Origin: Stenocarpella maydis
Taxonomy: Eukaryota; Ascomycota; Sordariomycetes; Diaporthales; Diaporthaceae
NCBI GenBank assembly: GCA_002270565.1
Contig: NQMI01000145.1
Coordinates: 4,287-68,286, forward strand
Direction: 5' to 3'
DNA: 64,000 bases
In this document: in pieces, positions 28,101-38,795 of the stretch
Layout of the letters: each line of letters opens with the position of its first letter
How positions within the stretch are numbered: position 1 is the first letter of the stretch
Position numbers and translations under genes: made by a program
The notes under the pieces: generated by a model
What the model saw: only the letters and a program-made list of their open reading frames with translations
Database searches by the model: none
Told to the model about the DNA's origin: nothing

Positions 28101-28730
28101 AATAACAAGCCAAGCAGGGAGGCTAGCCAGTGGGAAAGAATTGGACTAGTAAAGTGCGCATGTGAAATGCCGACGGCAGATGACACCTCCTGATCCGGAC
28201 TTCCAGCTGTCACTTGGGATTGAACCGACAGACCCATTTATCTGAGGACCCCAGCTGTTTGAAGTGATAACTAGCCAGCAATACGCCACGGGATCTAGAG
28301 GGCAATCTTCAGTGCCACCGCGTGAACAGATACCCATCCGGGGCCACAAGAATCCTTGCTCATATAGGACCGAGTCTTATCATTTATGCCTGGCACTCCA
28401 ACGTTGCTTTTATCTGTCCTGCATTCGAGCCGTCCTTGGCGACAGCCCGAGCAGCATGTGAGGACTCTGCGTGCTCTTTTACGGCATCATCTGAACGCCT
28501 CCCAGTTGGTGTTTGCGCCTTCCACCGCGGGGTCATCCGGTGCTCCTCCTGCCCGGGCAGTGCAGATGGAGGGTGAGCGCGTCATACCTCTTGTAGGGGC
28601 GGAACCGCAGTTATCCAACTGTGGAAGGGAGGAAAGGGCGAGCAAGGTAGCACGCACGGCTGGAATGCAGCGCGCACCTGCCAGCCACGCGCTGCACGCG
28701 CACGAGACTCCCATCTAGAGTGAGACGTGG
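22149..28730. other. Long intergenic stretch, no gene seen
   Basis: The first part is the 3' flank of the medA-like gene. From about 22150 to 25140 the composition is ordinary, with short simple runs and one ambiguous base at 23659. From about 25140 to 28000 it is more AT-rich, without the extreme loss of CG seen in the RIP blocks. The longest open frame (27085-27576) has an odd His/Cys-rich composition and no family motif, and I do not support it as a gene. Confidence 0.5.
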
Positions 28731-28748
28731 CTGGCCCAACAGGCTGCG

Positions 28749-28755
28749 TATAAAT
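28749..28755 (+). promoter_or_regulatory. TATA box of the chitinase gene
   Basis: TATAAAT lies 135 bp before the chitinase start codon, a usual distance for a fungal TATA box with a leader of about 100 nt. Confidence 0.5.
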
Positions 28756-28889
28756 GTAACGAAGATGCTCCCAAGCTGGGAGGGATGCAAAGAATCAGCC
28801 GCTGAAGAGAGCCTTTGACCAAATCGTCCTTCTCTGTGTGAAAGTGAGCACTATTGGACTGTCCGAATCTGTCGTGCCAACAACCCAAG

Positions 28890-30694
28890 ATGGCGCCTGT
28901 GTGCAAGCTCACGTACATCATGACAGCCTTTGCTGCCGTCCTGCTCTCTCTTGCCAACGCAGGATTCAGCCCGTCGTCCAGGACGAACCTTGCTGTGTAT
29001 TGGGGTATGGCTCCTCAGACACCACAATGATCCGTGCCTGGGGCGTCCAGCTGCCTGACGTGGCCACTATTTGCAGGTCAGAACTCATACGGCCAGAGCA
29101 ATTCCCAGCAGAGGCTCTCTGCGTACTGCTCCAGTGAGTCACCTGACCATCCCCAGGCGTTCTCGCCCGCCGTCTTACTGACAAGATGCTGAGACACCGA
29201 TATCGACGTGAGTATGAGCAACCTGTTGGGGTCCGTCACCGCCAGACTGATATCGCTGGCTAGGTCATCACCCTCAGCTTCCTGATTGAGATCACGAACC
29301 CAGTAGTCAACTTTGCAAATGCCGGCAACAACTGTACTGTCTTCCCAGGCACTACGCTGCTCTCCTGTCCACAAATAGAGTGAGCCGCATTGCCGCAGGT
29401 CCTGGACCCATTTGTCTCAACATGCTCACGGCACAATTGCAGAGAGGATATCCAGCTGTGCCAGAGCTCGTACCAGAAGACCATTATGCTCTCGATCGGT
29501 GGGGCAACCTACACAGAAGGCGGATTCAGCTCTGCAGATGCAGCCACGGCGGCGGCGAACAATGTCTGGGCCATGTTTGGACCGGAGCAGGCTGGCAGCA
29601 CGGTCCAGAGGCCCTTCGGAGAAGCTGTGATCGATGGTTTCGATTTTGATTTCGAGTCGACAACTCAAAACATGCAGCCGTTTGCCGCCCAGCTCAGACT
29701 TCTCATGGATGCAGCAACCACGGCGGGTGGCAAGCCTTACTACCTCAGCGCCGCACCACAGTGTCCCTACCCTGACCTGGCAGACAACGAGATGCTGAAC
29801 GGTGGTGTCAGCTTTGACTTCATCCAGATCCAGTTCTACAACAACTACTGCGGCGTCAGCAGCTTCGTCGTAGGCGCCTCTACCCAGCCCTCATACAACT
29901 TCGACACCTGGGATAACTGGGCAAAGACTGGGAGTGCAAATCCAAACGTCAAGATTCTTGTGGGGATCCCGGCAAACACGGGCGCCGGAGCAGGATATAC
30001 TAGCGGTAATGTCCTGCAGGCAGCGCTTGCCTATAGCCAGGGGTTCACCAGTTTTGGTGGTGTGATGATGTGGGATATGAGCCAGCTGTACGAGAACCCC
30101 GGGTTCGAAGCAGAGGTTGTACAATACCTTGGCTCAGGGGCTGGCCCTCAACCCACAAGCACAGCAAGCACGAGCACAGGGAGCACCTCGGCGGCGGCGA
30201 CGACGACGACGGCGACGACGACAACAACAACAACAGCGACGCCGACTCCGCCGCCATCCTCCACGGCGACACCAACTTCTCCAACCACGCCTCCCGGAAC
30301 TGGCGTACCTGTGGGTGAATGGGGCCAGTGCGGAGGCATAGGATACACCGGATCGCAGGACTGCGCAAGCCCGTTCTCCTGCGTCTGTCTGAGCAGCTGG
30401 TGGTGTCAGTGTGAGAAACAGACTGCAGGGGATAGCTCAGCACCGACAACCATGACAACAGTGGTTGTCAGGTCCACCACGACTCATGGTGTCACTGCCA
30501 CGGCCTCCCCATCAGCAACAGCGGCTCCGATTCCGACCGAGGAGACGGTTCCAGAGTGGGGCCAGTGCGGCGGTATAGGGTACACAGGAGCCACGACTTG
30601 CGCCAGCTCTCTGTATTGCGCCTGCAACGGAAGTCAGTGGTGGTGTCAATGCCAGCGTGCGGCTGGCGGCGGCGACACCACACAGGCATCATAG
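28890..30694 (+). CDS. Secreted GH18 class III chitinase with two CBM1 modules
   Basis: Secreted endochitinase of the hevamine/Cts1 type that cleaves beta-1,4-GlcNAc chains of chitin. Five exons: 28890-29004, 29077-29133, 29194-29207, 29264-29379 and 29443-30694, giving 517 residues. A hydrophobic signal peptide (about residues 8-24) is followed by the N-terminal strand LAVYWGQNS and YCSNTDIDVITLSF, both typical of the class. The catalytic DxxDxDxE motif is DGFDFDFE, with the acid Glu172. The TIM barrel ends near residue 330; a Ser/Thr/Pro linker of about 55 residues, partly coded by ACG/ACA repeats, leads to one CBM1 (about 392-425), a second Thr-rich linker and a second CBM1 (about 471-504). 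Each CBM1 has [11 protein letters not shown] but six cysteines instead of the usual four. A 14-nt exon 3 is fixed by the conserved NTDID. Confidence 0.93.
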
Positions 30695-31985
30695 GATCTC
30701 CAGTCGAATATTCCGGTGGCAAGACAGTGGCACAGAGAGGGCAATTGGGGGGGGGGGTGTTGGATCCACAGGCACGACCAAATGTGCAAGCCCCTGCTGT
30801 TCATTGCCGGCTGTCTCTCCCAATCTCAGAACTGGAGCTCAAGCTAAGCATATGTGCCCGGGAGCTGGGGACGGCCCAGCTGCGGAGGATTTGGTCCATG
30901 GATGATTTTCTTGTTTCCATCATAGTCTAGATCTCCTTAATAACCTGGTGCATCAGTGGGACTCTGGCACGATTGACCATTCATGATGAATGATTTAGCC
31001 TGCAGTGTGGCTTCGAGACAGGTGTTGCAGCTGCGAGGATCCCCTCAGACCAGCCGGGGACCGAGGCGTTTCATCCAATCTTGGTACTCCTAGCAGTCGG
31101 CATCACGAGCCATGCCGAGTAAGGACCGCATGCTACTTGAGCGTTTTATAGCAGTCGCACTGGGTGCAGTGTTGTGGGGCGTCATTAGAACCATGCACAA
31201 TGACATGACTGAGAGCCGATGGCATGTAGCAGGATAGCTGCGCCGAGACGCCCTCACAGACTCGTGGCCTGAGGTGAATATAGCCAGCCGCCAGCGAGCC
31301 CGGGCGTTTGGACTTCTTTAACCTTATTAACTAGGGCTGGAGAGAGGATGAGCCAAGCTTTGTGACAAGCTTGCACAAGGTTGAGACGATGAACTCAATC
31401 TGAGCCGTGTGCAGATCATGAGAAGTGTGCCGGTGTGCCGCGATGCTAACACCACGGGCCGTTGCTTCAGCCGGGGGCTTGTCTCGGACAGGGACTTCTG
31501 GAACCTAGCGCGCCATGACAGCCCACCTCTGCTCGCCTCATTGGGCCCCACCGCGAGCTCTTGCACAGGATGCTCGTACATGGTGTACACCAGGGGAGAG
31601 TCACTTGAGACAAGCAAAGGCGGCCGTACTTCCTCGGGCATGGAAATCCCCCGCTTGTTGATGTCTGGATACGGCCAGAGAAGTCGAGGGCGTCGCCAGT
31701 ATCCGACAGATTCAGGTGTGGCGACACGGACACCCCAGCATCATCCCTCATCAGCCACGCCTCCGTGCGCTCGCCCCTGTCATCTTCAACCGCCTGGGGG
31801 GGGGGGGGATCAGCCTGGAAGGCCTTGTTAATAATAAATGCCCCAGACTTGGCACCTTTCTGCTTCAGCCTCCATCTGGCGCCCGTTTTTTTTTTATTAT
31901 CCCGCTGGTTGGTGGTAATCATCTAGTTTTGTTCATATTCTTGTACACATATTTGCGACAGCGGTGCACAGTTCCTGCGGCTGAG
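30695..31985. other. Intergenic, no gene seen
   Basis: Contains the 3' flank of the chitinase gene, with a run of G at about 30747-30757, and the upstream region of the next gene, with a run of G at about 31797-31808. No open frame with family motifs was found. Confidence 0.5.
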
Positions 31986-33075
31986 ATGAGCAACAAGGCC
32001 AAGCAATACGAAAAGGTCTGGAGCGCCGACGATCCTGACCAGGACGAGTTCCTGTCCGAGACGGACGTCGAGGAGGGCCACGAGAAACAATGGCGTGCGG
32101 ATGAGCGGCGGGGCAGGGCTCAACAGTCATGGGCGGCGCTGAAGGCGCATAGGGGTCTGGTTGACACATCTCTGCTGCTTGTCATCATCGTGCTGGTGAG
32201 CCTGCTGCTTCTGCGCGGGCCACAGCAGCTGCAAGGGAGACAGATCGGAGGGGACTACACGGGGGCAGGCCCAGAGCGTCAGTCCCCCCCTCCCCGAACA
32301 CATGCATGCATGCATGCATGCATGCATGCGCGCACGTCGACGTCTGGCGCGGCCCCGTCCACCTGACCCAACTAACCAGGCGAATACACTAGTCCCTACG
32401 AGGATCGTAAAGTGGAACGCGGACGAATCGTTCGTGCCGCCCAACGCTTCGGAATGGTTCTCGGACGCGCTGCTGGGGAGGTGGAACACGATGATGCCAG
32501 CTGGAGCCGCCCTACGCTCGGCCGACGAGGTCTTCTCGACGACGACCATGACGCACTCGCTGCATTGCCTCGTGAGCCCCGACCCCTGGACCCCAGATCT
32601 CCGGTGCTCCACAAGGAGAAACAAGAGAAGAAGGAAGACTGACGGTCGCCTCGCCATTGGCTCCTAGTTCATGATGGGCCGCATATTCTCTGCGTTGTCT
32701 GGCAACATATCGGGTGTCCTACCTGACGACTATCGCACACATTACATGCATTGCGTCGACTATCTCCGCCAGGCCGTCATGTGCAATGCGGATATGGCTA
32801 TGGAGCCGCATCGGCCCACGGATGGCCCAGACAATGGCCCGCTAGACGGTGGCTGGAACGGCATGCATGGTACGGGGCCCCTTCTTCCCCTCCGGCGGCG
32901 CGCGCTGTGCTGACATGACCTGGTACAGTGTGCAAGGACTACTCACGGGTGATAGATTACCTGGACGGTTCGTGCCCCCTCTCCCCCGGCGGCCCGGAAG
33001 CCGGCCCAGCATGCTGAACATTGTGCAGGGCAAATCACCGATGGGGTGCGCGTGGTGCTGCCGCTTGACGACTGA
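31986..33075 (+). CDS. UstYa-family (DUF3328) membrane protein
   Basis: Member of the UstYa/DUF3328 family; studied members are copper-dependent oxidases that act in fungal secondary metabolism, including ring closure of ribosomal peptides (ustiloxin type). Five exons: 31986-32277, 32393-32571, 32668-32869, 32929-32967 and 33029-33075, giving 252 residues. A charged N-terminal tail of about 60 residues precedes one membrane helix (about 61-76, LLLVIIVLVSLLLL). Both family HxxHC motifs are present: HSLHC (152-156) and HYMHC (182-186). The exon 2 acceptor is the TAG at 32390-32392, not the earlier CAG at 32377-32379, because only the former keeps the PTRIVKWNADESF frame. No precursor-peptide gene with repeated Lys-Arg-flanked cores was seen nearby, so its substrate is unknown. 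Confidence 0.88.
32300..32331. repeat. GCAT microsatellite in intron 1 of the UstYa-family gene
   Basis: About six tandem GCAT units inside the first intron. The unit is self-complementary, so the run can fold back on itself. No role is implied. Confidence 0.8.
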
Positions 33076-34455
33076 TGGGGGAGGGCCGGGAATAAATGCA
33101 GTGGACCCTGGAGTTTTGAAACAGTCGCCGCCAGCGCCGGCAGCGCACTCCAGGGATCAAGTCCGTCATGTGATGGGTTCAGAGGCAGCTCTCATACGAT
33201 GTTGAGTCACCAGCACAGCAGGCGGGACGATGGGCGGGCTAGCAGGACCCAGCCCACACATTGGCATCAATGATGATATCGCTGGGACCCGTCCAGCACA
33301 CTAGCCAACCAGCATCTCGAGCACTTCCAACTCACCTGTGGGGGCGGGCATCTTAATTGCCCGCACATGCAACGTCGATCAGCGCGCTCGGGCATTCGTC
33401 CGGGAGACACTTTAACGAAAGTAGCATACACCAATCCACGTAATTGTCTGTCGGCTGCCGCTCACGGAACCAGCGCATGGCGTACAACGACACTACTAAC
33501 ATGTACTATGTGATAGCCTGGGCACCTGGCCCTAGTGTAGGTGTCCTGGTCTACAACCCTGCTGTTGAAATCGCTGCTGGGAAAAGGGGGCATTCGGTGA
33601 CACCGGCTGGCTGATATCATGCCGAGCAATGCCGTCCGTCCTCTTGGGGGGGGGGCGGGAGGGCGGGCGGGCATCGTGCTTGGAACATTGAATCCCCGTC
33701 CAGAGAGCATGGGCCATCATCATCATCCTGTCCTGGGCTCAAGGCCCGGGTCGCTACGCTATGAATCATGGCCTGCCACCGCCAGCCACGACGGGATTGC
33801 CATCTCACCAGCACCTCGATAGCCGCCGCAGCCAGCAAGGTTTGACGTTGGCACTGGCAGCCTATGCGGCCGCCCCACCGGTTCGCCTCGAAGGAAGCAG
33901 AGATACTGATGCGTCTCGCGCATCGTACGTGGGGGCCCACACTCCCCGCTGCCCAATGGCTGTCGAGACGGGCGAGGCATGGCTGGGGCACATACTCGGT
34001 AGTGTAGTTGCTTGAGGACCAAGCCCTTCGCGTTGTTGGCCACCAGAGTGATGCGCGATCATGAGGACACGCCCAGTTGTCGGTGAGTTTCCGTGGGCCT
34101 TCTGGTTGGTGCTTTCATTCGCCTTGATCCTGCGCCGGGTGGGGACGTTCGATAGGTTCTTGCAGGGGGGGCCTGCCCGTCGCAGCAGGGGTTTTATCTC
34201 TGATCGATGGAGGCTCAACGACTTGCAGATGGCTGCTAGTCCTATGAGCGGTGAGCACGTTTCTGGCGCGCCTATGCCTGTCCGTGTCGCGATGTCTGCA
34301 CGGCTGCACTTGCGGCACCCGAGCTTGCCACAGGCCTGGCCGAGAGGTGCCGGCTACCCATGCCCACCCATCACTTGATGCCACTGTCTTGCACGAGGAT
34401 AATGCGTCGACCACATAAATCCGATGCGCCGGGTCCCTCGCATCACCTCTGACCT
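33076..34455. other. Intergenic, no gene seen
   Basis: Ordinary composition with a few short simple runs, such as a G-rich run near 33645-33671. No frame with a recognisable motif was found. The final part holds the promoter of the BTB-like gene. Confidence 0.5.
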
Positions 34456-34461
34456 TATAAA
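34456..34461 (+). promoter_or_regulatory. TATA box of the BTB-like gene
   Basis: TATAAA lies 120 bp before the start codon at 34576. Confidence 0.4.
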
Positions 34462-34575
34462 GCTATTCCGTCTTCCGCGTCTTGGGCGTCTCGTCCTCCT
34501 GAGCCCACCCCCTTCCCATCGTTCGGCCGAGTCCCGCTGCCTTGAGATTTGGCCCGTTGTCCAGCTACCAACAAC

Positions 34576-36899
34576 ATGGCTCAGGTACAGAGAAGAAACA
34601 CCGACATGGGCGACCATGTCCGCGACAGGCAGGACCGTCGCAAGTCCGGCATCTTCTCCTTTACTCGGTCTTTCAAAAGGTACGCATGCGCCTCCTGGTC
34701 GATATCCTGTTGTTCTTCGTCCTCTCCTGGTGTCCCATTGTCGTCTCTGTGCGCAACCAGCACCTCCCGGATGGCAGCATGCAGCCGGCGCGGCTCGGAA
34801 CCACCACGTGCCTAGGAGCTGGGCGCAAAGGCCTCCGTCAAGTGTGACAGTCTCCACCACAAAGTTGGTGATGGAGCTGAGGCCTGCGCCCCGGCATACC
34901 GGAGACGAGGCATACGCTCCAGCAGGACGCACATTCTCATGCAGATGTAGTGAGCCCTTGGCTTTGCCAGAGGTCAGGCTTGTCGCTATGCCAAGCCGTC
35001 GGCGCCTCATCAAGACGCGCCCTTCCAGCCGTGACTTTCAAGGAGAGTGCGGCCGCGAGCCACCAGTGCCTCATGAGGTGCAGCGCAGGAGGCGCGCTTC
35101 CTTGCCCTTGTCTAGCAACCCGCCGTTTCCGGCTGTTCCAATGCGGGTCTCCTCCCTTCGGTACTACATCTCCCACTGTCGACCAGGGCATGAGCTTCAT
35201 GACGGATGAGACAAGGACGAGGGCAGGCCTGCTGACCCGTGGCGTTTAGATCGGGCACAGATGCTGGAAAGGGTGACTCGGCATCGTCACCAACGACACC
35301 GCCACTCGAGCCAGTGCTGAAGAAGACGAACTCGTCCCACAGCATACCTGCCGCCACACAGACATCTGAGGTCACAGCTGAGGCAGAACGCCCCCTGGGC
35401 TCTTCTCCGCCTCGCCCTCATGCCAGCTCATCCACGGAGGCGCTCCAGAGGCTTGCAACCGGTGGCAACAAGCCGGGCGGCGAGCCCCTGGAGAACTCAG
35501 AGGGCCTCCCGACACCTCCCGACACCCCTGGGCCCTCGACGACAGCAACGGCCACATTGGAGGACGACCGGGATACAAGCAATGAGGTGTCGGGCCCCGA
35601 CTCAACTGTCCCAACGTCCATAGACCAGTCAGGAGACCCTGCATTGCCTGAGCCCGTCAAGGCAGTCCTGTACCACGAGGACGCCGACCTTCACATCAGA
35701 GTTCAAGAGACAGATGGCACAACTGCCATCTACTCTGTCCGCTCCAGTGCCTTGGAGAGCGCATCTCGTGTGTGGAAGAAGGAACTTGCACCGAGGGGAT
35801 CCAAGACATGCCTCCAGTCCCCCGATCCCGCATATGGGCTTGATGTCATCTTCTCCATTGCCCACTACAAGTTCCATGATGTCCCCCGCATCCCCGGCAT
35901 TGGCAATCTGTACGATGTCGCCGTGGTGGCAGAGAAGTTCCAGACCATCCACCTGCTGGTGCCTTTCATCAGAGGTTGGATCGCGGGGCTTCCCAGCCAA
36001 ATCACGGTTCCCGGCGCCGCGGTTGACGAGGACAAGACGCTGGTCACGGGCTGGCTGCTGGGCCAGGCTGAATGGTTCTCCAAGATCCTGTCCAACTGTG
36101 CGTACAACGCCCAGATCGGGGCTGACGGCAGGCTCCTGGACTCCGAGGGCAGGCCCTGGAGCGACCAGCCCGTGTCTGACGATGTGGTTGAGATCATCAC
36201 CGCCACGCGCCTGGCCGCCATCGAGAACATCATCAAGGCCGTGAGCGAGCCCGTCCAGAAGCTCCTGAACCCGCACTACTACCCGGACGAGGACATACGG
36301 TACTGCCATGCTCCCGAAGGCGATGCCGCCCGTGAGGACTGCGAGCAGCTGCAGCTTGGCTCCGCCATCATGGGCCTCACCAAGGCCAAGCTGTGGCCGC
36401 CCCCAGAGCCCAGGCGGATCAGGGTCAGCCCCGTGCAGCTGGCGAATGCGTACGGGGACGTGCGCATCAGGCGCCACCAGGAGCCTGGCCTGCGGTTCAA
36501 GGAAGGCCAGCCCGCTGGTGACAGCCATGCCAAGTGTGGTTTCGGACACCGCGAGGAGATTGAGAACATCTTGGCCACGCCTGCCCAGCTGTCGGCGAGT
36601 GTGGTCAAGGAGCTGTACCTCAGGGCCAAGAGGTCGGGGGCCTATAGCGAAGAGCTCTTCGAGGACCTGCGGCATCTCATCACCGGAGACTTCGGCGTCG
36701 CTGTTGATGAAGATCTCAGGAAGAATGCGGTGGGGTACAAGCAGGCCACCCACGTTACTCCTCGGGAGAACCTGGACTCTGAAGTGATCGAAGGTCAGTA
36801 GATCGTTCAGTGAGACTCCTTGGTCGTCGGCTGATTCGAGATACAGAGAGCAAGCCGAGTGAGGAGGTTGAGGCTTCTGGTGCCGGAGCTGACGAGTAG
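34576..36899 (+). CDS. BTB/POZ-like domain protein
   Basis: Likely a fungal BTB/POZ-fold protein, a family that mediates protein-protein contact; no specific function can be given. Exons 34576-34679, 35250-36793 and 36847-36899 give 566 residues. The first exon encodes a basic N-terminus (RRNTDMGDHVRDRQDRRKSG); AAA-AG joins A to keep the frame across intron 1. Residues about 40-170 are a disordered Ser/Thr/Pro region with LPTPPDTPGP. The BTB-like part follows (about 177-281), with DADLHIRVQ, YSVRSSALESASRVWKKEL and YDVAVVAEKF. The C-terminal half (282-540) is helical. The last exon follows a GTCAGT donor (36794) and an ATACAG acceptor (36846) and adds an acidic tail. Intron 1 is 570 nt, long for a fungus, so a missed exon is possible. 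Confidence 0.75.
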
Positions 36900-37338
36900 G
36901 TGGTCTGTTTACTGAAGATGAATTTGTAAAAAGCGATGGGAGAGGTCACGTCTTATGTTGTATGATACCAAATTTCGTTAGATTATGTACGTTTCGATAA
37001 AATGCCCGAATGTTTTTAAAGCAATCAGATCGCGCCTTCCTCTTCTAGTCTTGAGGAGTGTCCATGTTTGAGAAATGTGGTCTGCGAACTATCTAGATAA
37101 CTTGAAAGAAATTGGTTCGTATGCGTTACTTTTCTGCCCGCGCCGGCAATCTGTTAATCCACAAAATAGTTACAGCAGCACTTGCCTATCTGCCCTGGCC
37201 TTGGCCCTGATGCCTAGTAAAGACTGTTTGCTGGCAGAGACTTGTCCATACTACTAACCTATCAAAATGCGTCACGGGGTATACAAGGTACTATGCTATT
37301 ATAAGTAATAGTGGTTCTACTTTTATATCATAGTTATA
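36900..37338. other. Transition from genic DNA to AT-rich block
   Basis: 3' flank of the BTB-like gene. Composition becomes AT-rich toward 37300. No gene seen. Confidence 0.5.
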
Positions 37339-37590
37339 AGTCAGGGGGCCCACATTTTGACCACCCCCTGATTCCGACTACCAAAAACGACCTCCTTCGC
37401 TATACCACCCCTTCTATTCAGACTCTTCTGAATTGTCGTCGCCACCAACCATAATGCATTCTTCTGGGTCTGTGGTATCTTTAGATACTTCTGAATCTGC
37501 TGAGTTATCCTTAATTGCACCGGCTTTAATTTGCGCCCTGCGAATAGCCTTGATATTGATGAACGTTGAATTTGGATGTAATGATCAGAG
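37339..37590 (-). mobile_element. End of a pogo/Fot-like DNA transposon with C-terminal tail of its protein
   Basis: After a TA, the element begins AGTCAGGGGG; TCAGGGGG (37341-37348) is mirrored by CCCCCTGA (37364-37371). A TA target and an AGTC start are features of Fot1-type elements as I recall them. On the minus strand a frame without stops ends at 37414-37416 and contains FINIKAIRRAQIKAGAIK followed by an acidic tail with EECIMVGGDD, which resembles the acidic C-terminus of pogo-like transposases. The frame is broken off at about 37590, where the LTR of a gypsy element starts, so the gypsy element probably inserted into it. Confidence 0.45.
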
Positions 37591-37980
37591 GGTTTCCGAG
37601 TACGTTAAACCTGGAAGATCAAGGATTTATGTTCGGAATATATTGTTAGGCGGTTATTAAGCAATATTTATTTGACTAACAATAATCACTAGCTATAAGG
37701 CTATCCAATACTAGGATTGAATACTTAGATTAACGACTGAAGAGTTTATTCTATAAAAGCTATCTATTATAGTGATAACTATATCCTTATATATTTCAAC
37801 TCTTTAGTAGCTCAATAGGATCAACAATAATCCCATCAATCCATTCATAGTATCGCTCAACTAGATCAATATCAAGCCCATCAATCCAAACTTATAAGGT
37901 AGGTCCATAACCCTAACCCTGGGTCTCTAGTAGGCAGTGCTAACTTAGCAGTTAGGGTCCTGCAGGGTTGTGTTGTAGCA
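37591..37980 (-). repeat. 3' LTR of the gypsy element
   Basis: About 390 bp matching 45942-46329 along its length, including AATATATTGTTA, GCTATAAGGCTAT, TATTCTATAAAAGCTAT, CTCTTTAGTAGCTC, CCCTAACCCT and GGGTCCTGCAGGGTTG. Copies differ mostly by transitions. Its outer edge at 37591 is uncertain by some tens of bases. Confidence 0.7.
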
Positions 37981-38339
37981 TTCGCCCTGGGTGCCTGAGT
38001 CCTCAAAATGGGTCTCCCAGGGTGCCATTTGTATTAGCTCATAATGCTATCTCCCTCCTTACTTCTTTTATCCTTAAAAGTGCTCCATAAGTTATTTCCA
38101 TTTATCTCTATTATTATTTGTGCCTTCCTAATTCATTATATCTGGCAGAGTTACCAAGTTTTATACCATAAAATTCTCATCTAAAGCTAAATAGAAGGCC
38201 ACCCTTTTATCCGCCATCACATCCCTTAGCACTGCTATCCTAATGCCTTATTCTTATTATGAGGAGCACACCATAAGCAAAGACTGCCTAGTTACTAATT
38301 CTGAGTTATCCCGCTATCTAACTTATATTTATCTTAACT

Positions 38340-38795
38340 TAGCAAATTATAATATATGAGATCTTTCTCCTAGTTAACTAAACAAGATTACCCTAAAGCA
38401 TTATCATCTAGAGGAGGAGCTAAAGGCTATTAAAGAAGAGGTACAGCTGCTAAATGCAAAGGTACTCTATTTGCGAAAGTAGAAGTAGATGTAATATGAA
38501 AAGATAATGCGTGCTATTTGCTGGTGTCTTAATAATATAGAGGCATTGGAGTGTTTGGAGAAGGAGGAGGCTAAAGTTAAGTAAAAACAAATCGCTAAGC
38601 AATCTACTAAAGCTGTTTAGCAGAGTTCTACTGAGGGGGCTGGTAATATATTAGTATAGGAGGCTTGGTTGCATTCTAAGGGCAAAGTTGGTATTTTTAA
38701 TTGGAGTTCCTTAGTGGGTGATAGTACTAGTTGGTCTGATTTTATAGGTACTGGTAATAAAGGGGGTGCGCCTGTGGGTGGCTCGTCTAGTTCCT
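38340..38795 (+). pseudogene. Antisense coiled-coil ORF remnant inside the gypsy element
   Basis: Opposite in strand to gag-pol, a plus-strand frame reads KHYHLEEELKAIKEEVQLLN, later MRAICWCLNNIEALECLEKE and NWSSLVGDSTSWSDFIGTG, and ends at a stop near 38794-38796. The few internal stops are TAG or TAA where Gln is expected. The first half predicts a coiled coil; the end is Gly/Ser-rich. It lies between the integrase remnant and the 3' LTR. I do not recognise the protein. Confidence 0.5.

Noticed and set aside
35239..35249. GTG at 35239 as the start of the BTB-like protein
   Set aside because: It lies in the intron end; ATG 34576 with an in-phase GTACGC donor gives a better N-terminus.
35629..36753. 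374-codon minus-strand open frame
   Set aside because: Shadow of the BTB-like gene on the other strand, produced by its GC-rich third positions.
37908..37918. CCCTAACCCT, telomere-like repeat, also at about 46260
   Set aside because: Less than two units at each place, and both lie at the same position in the paired gypsy LTRs.
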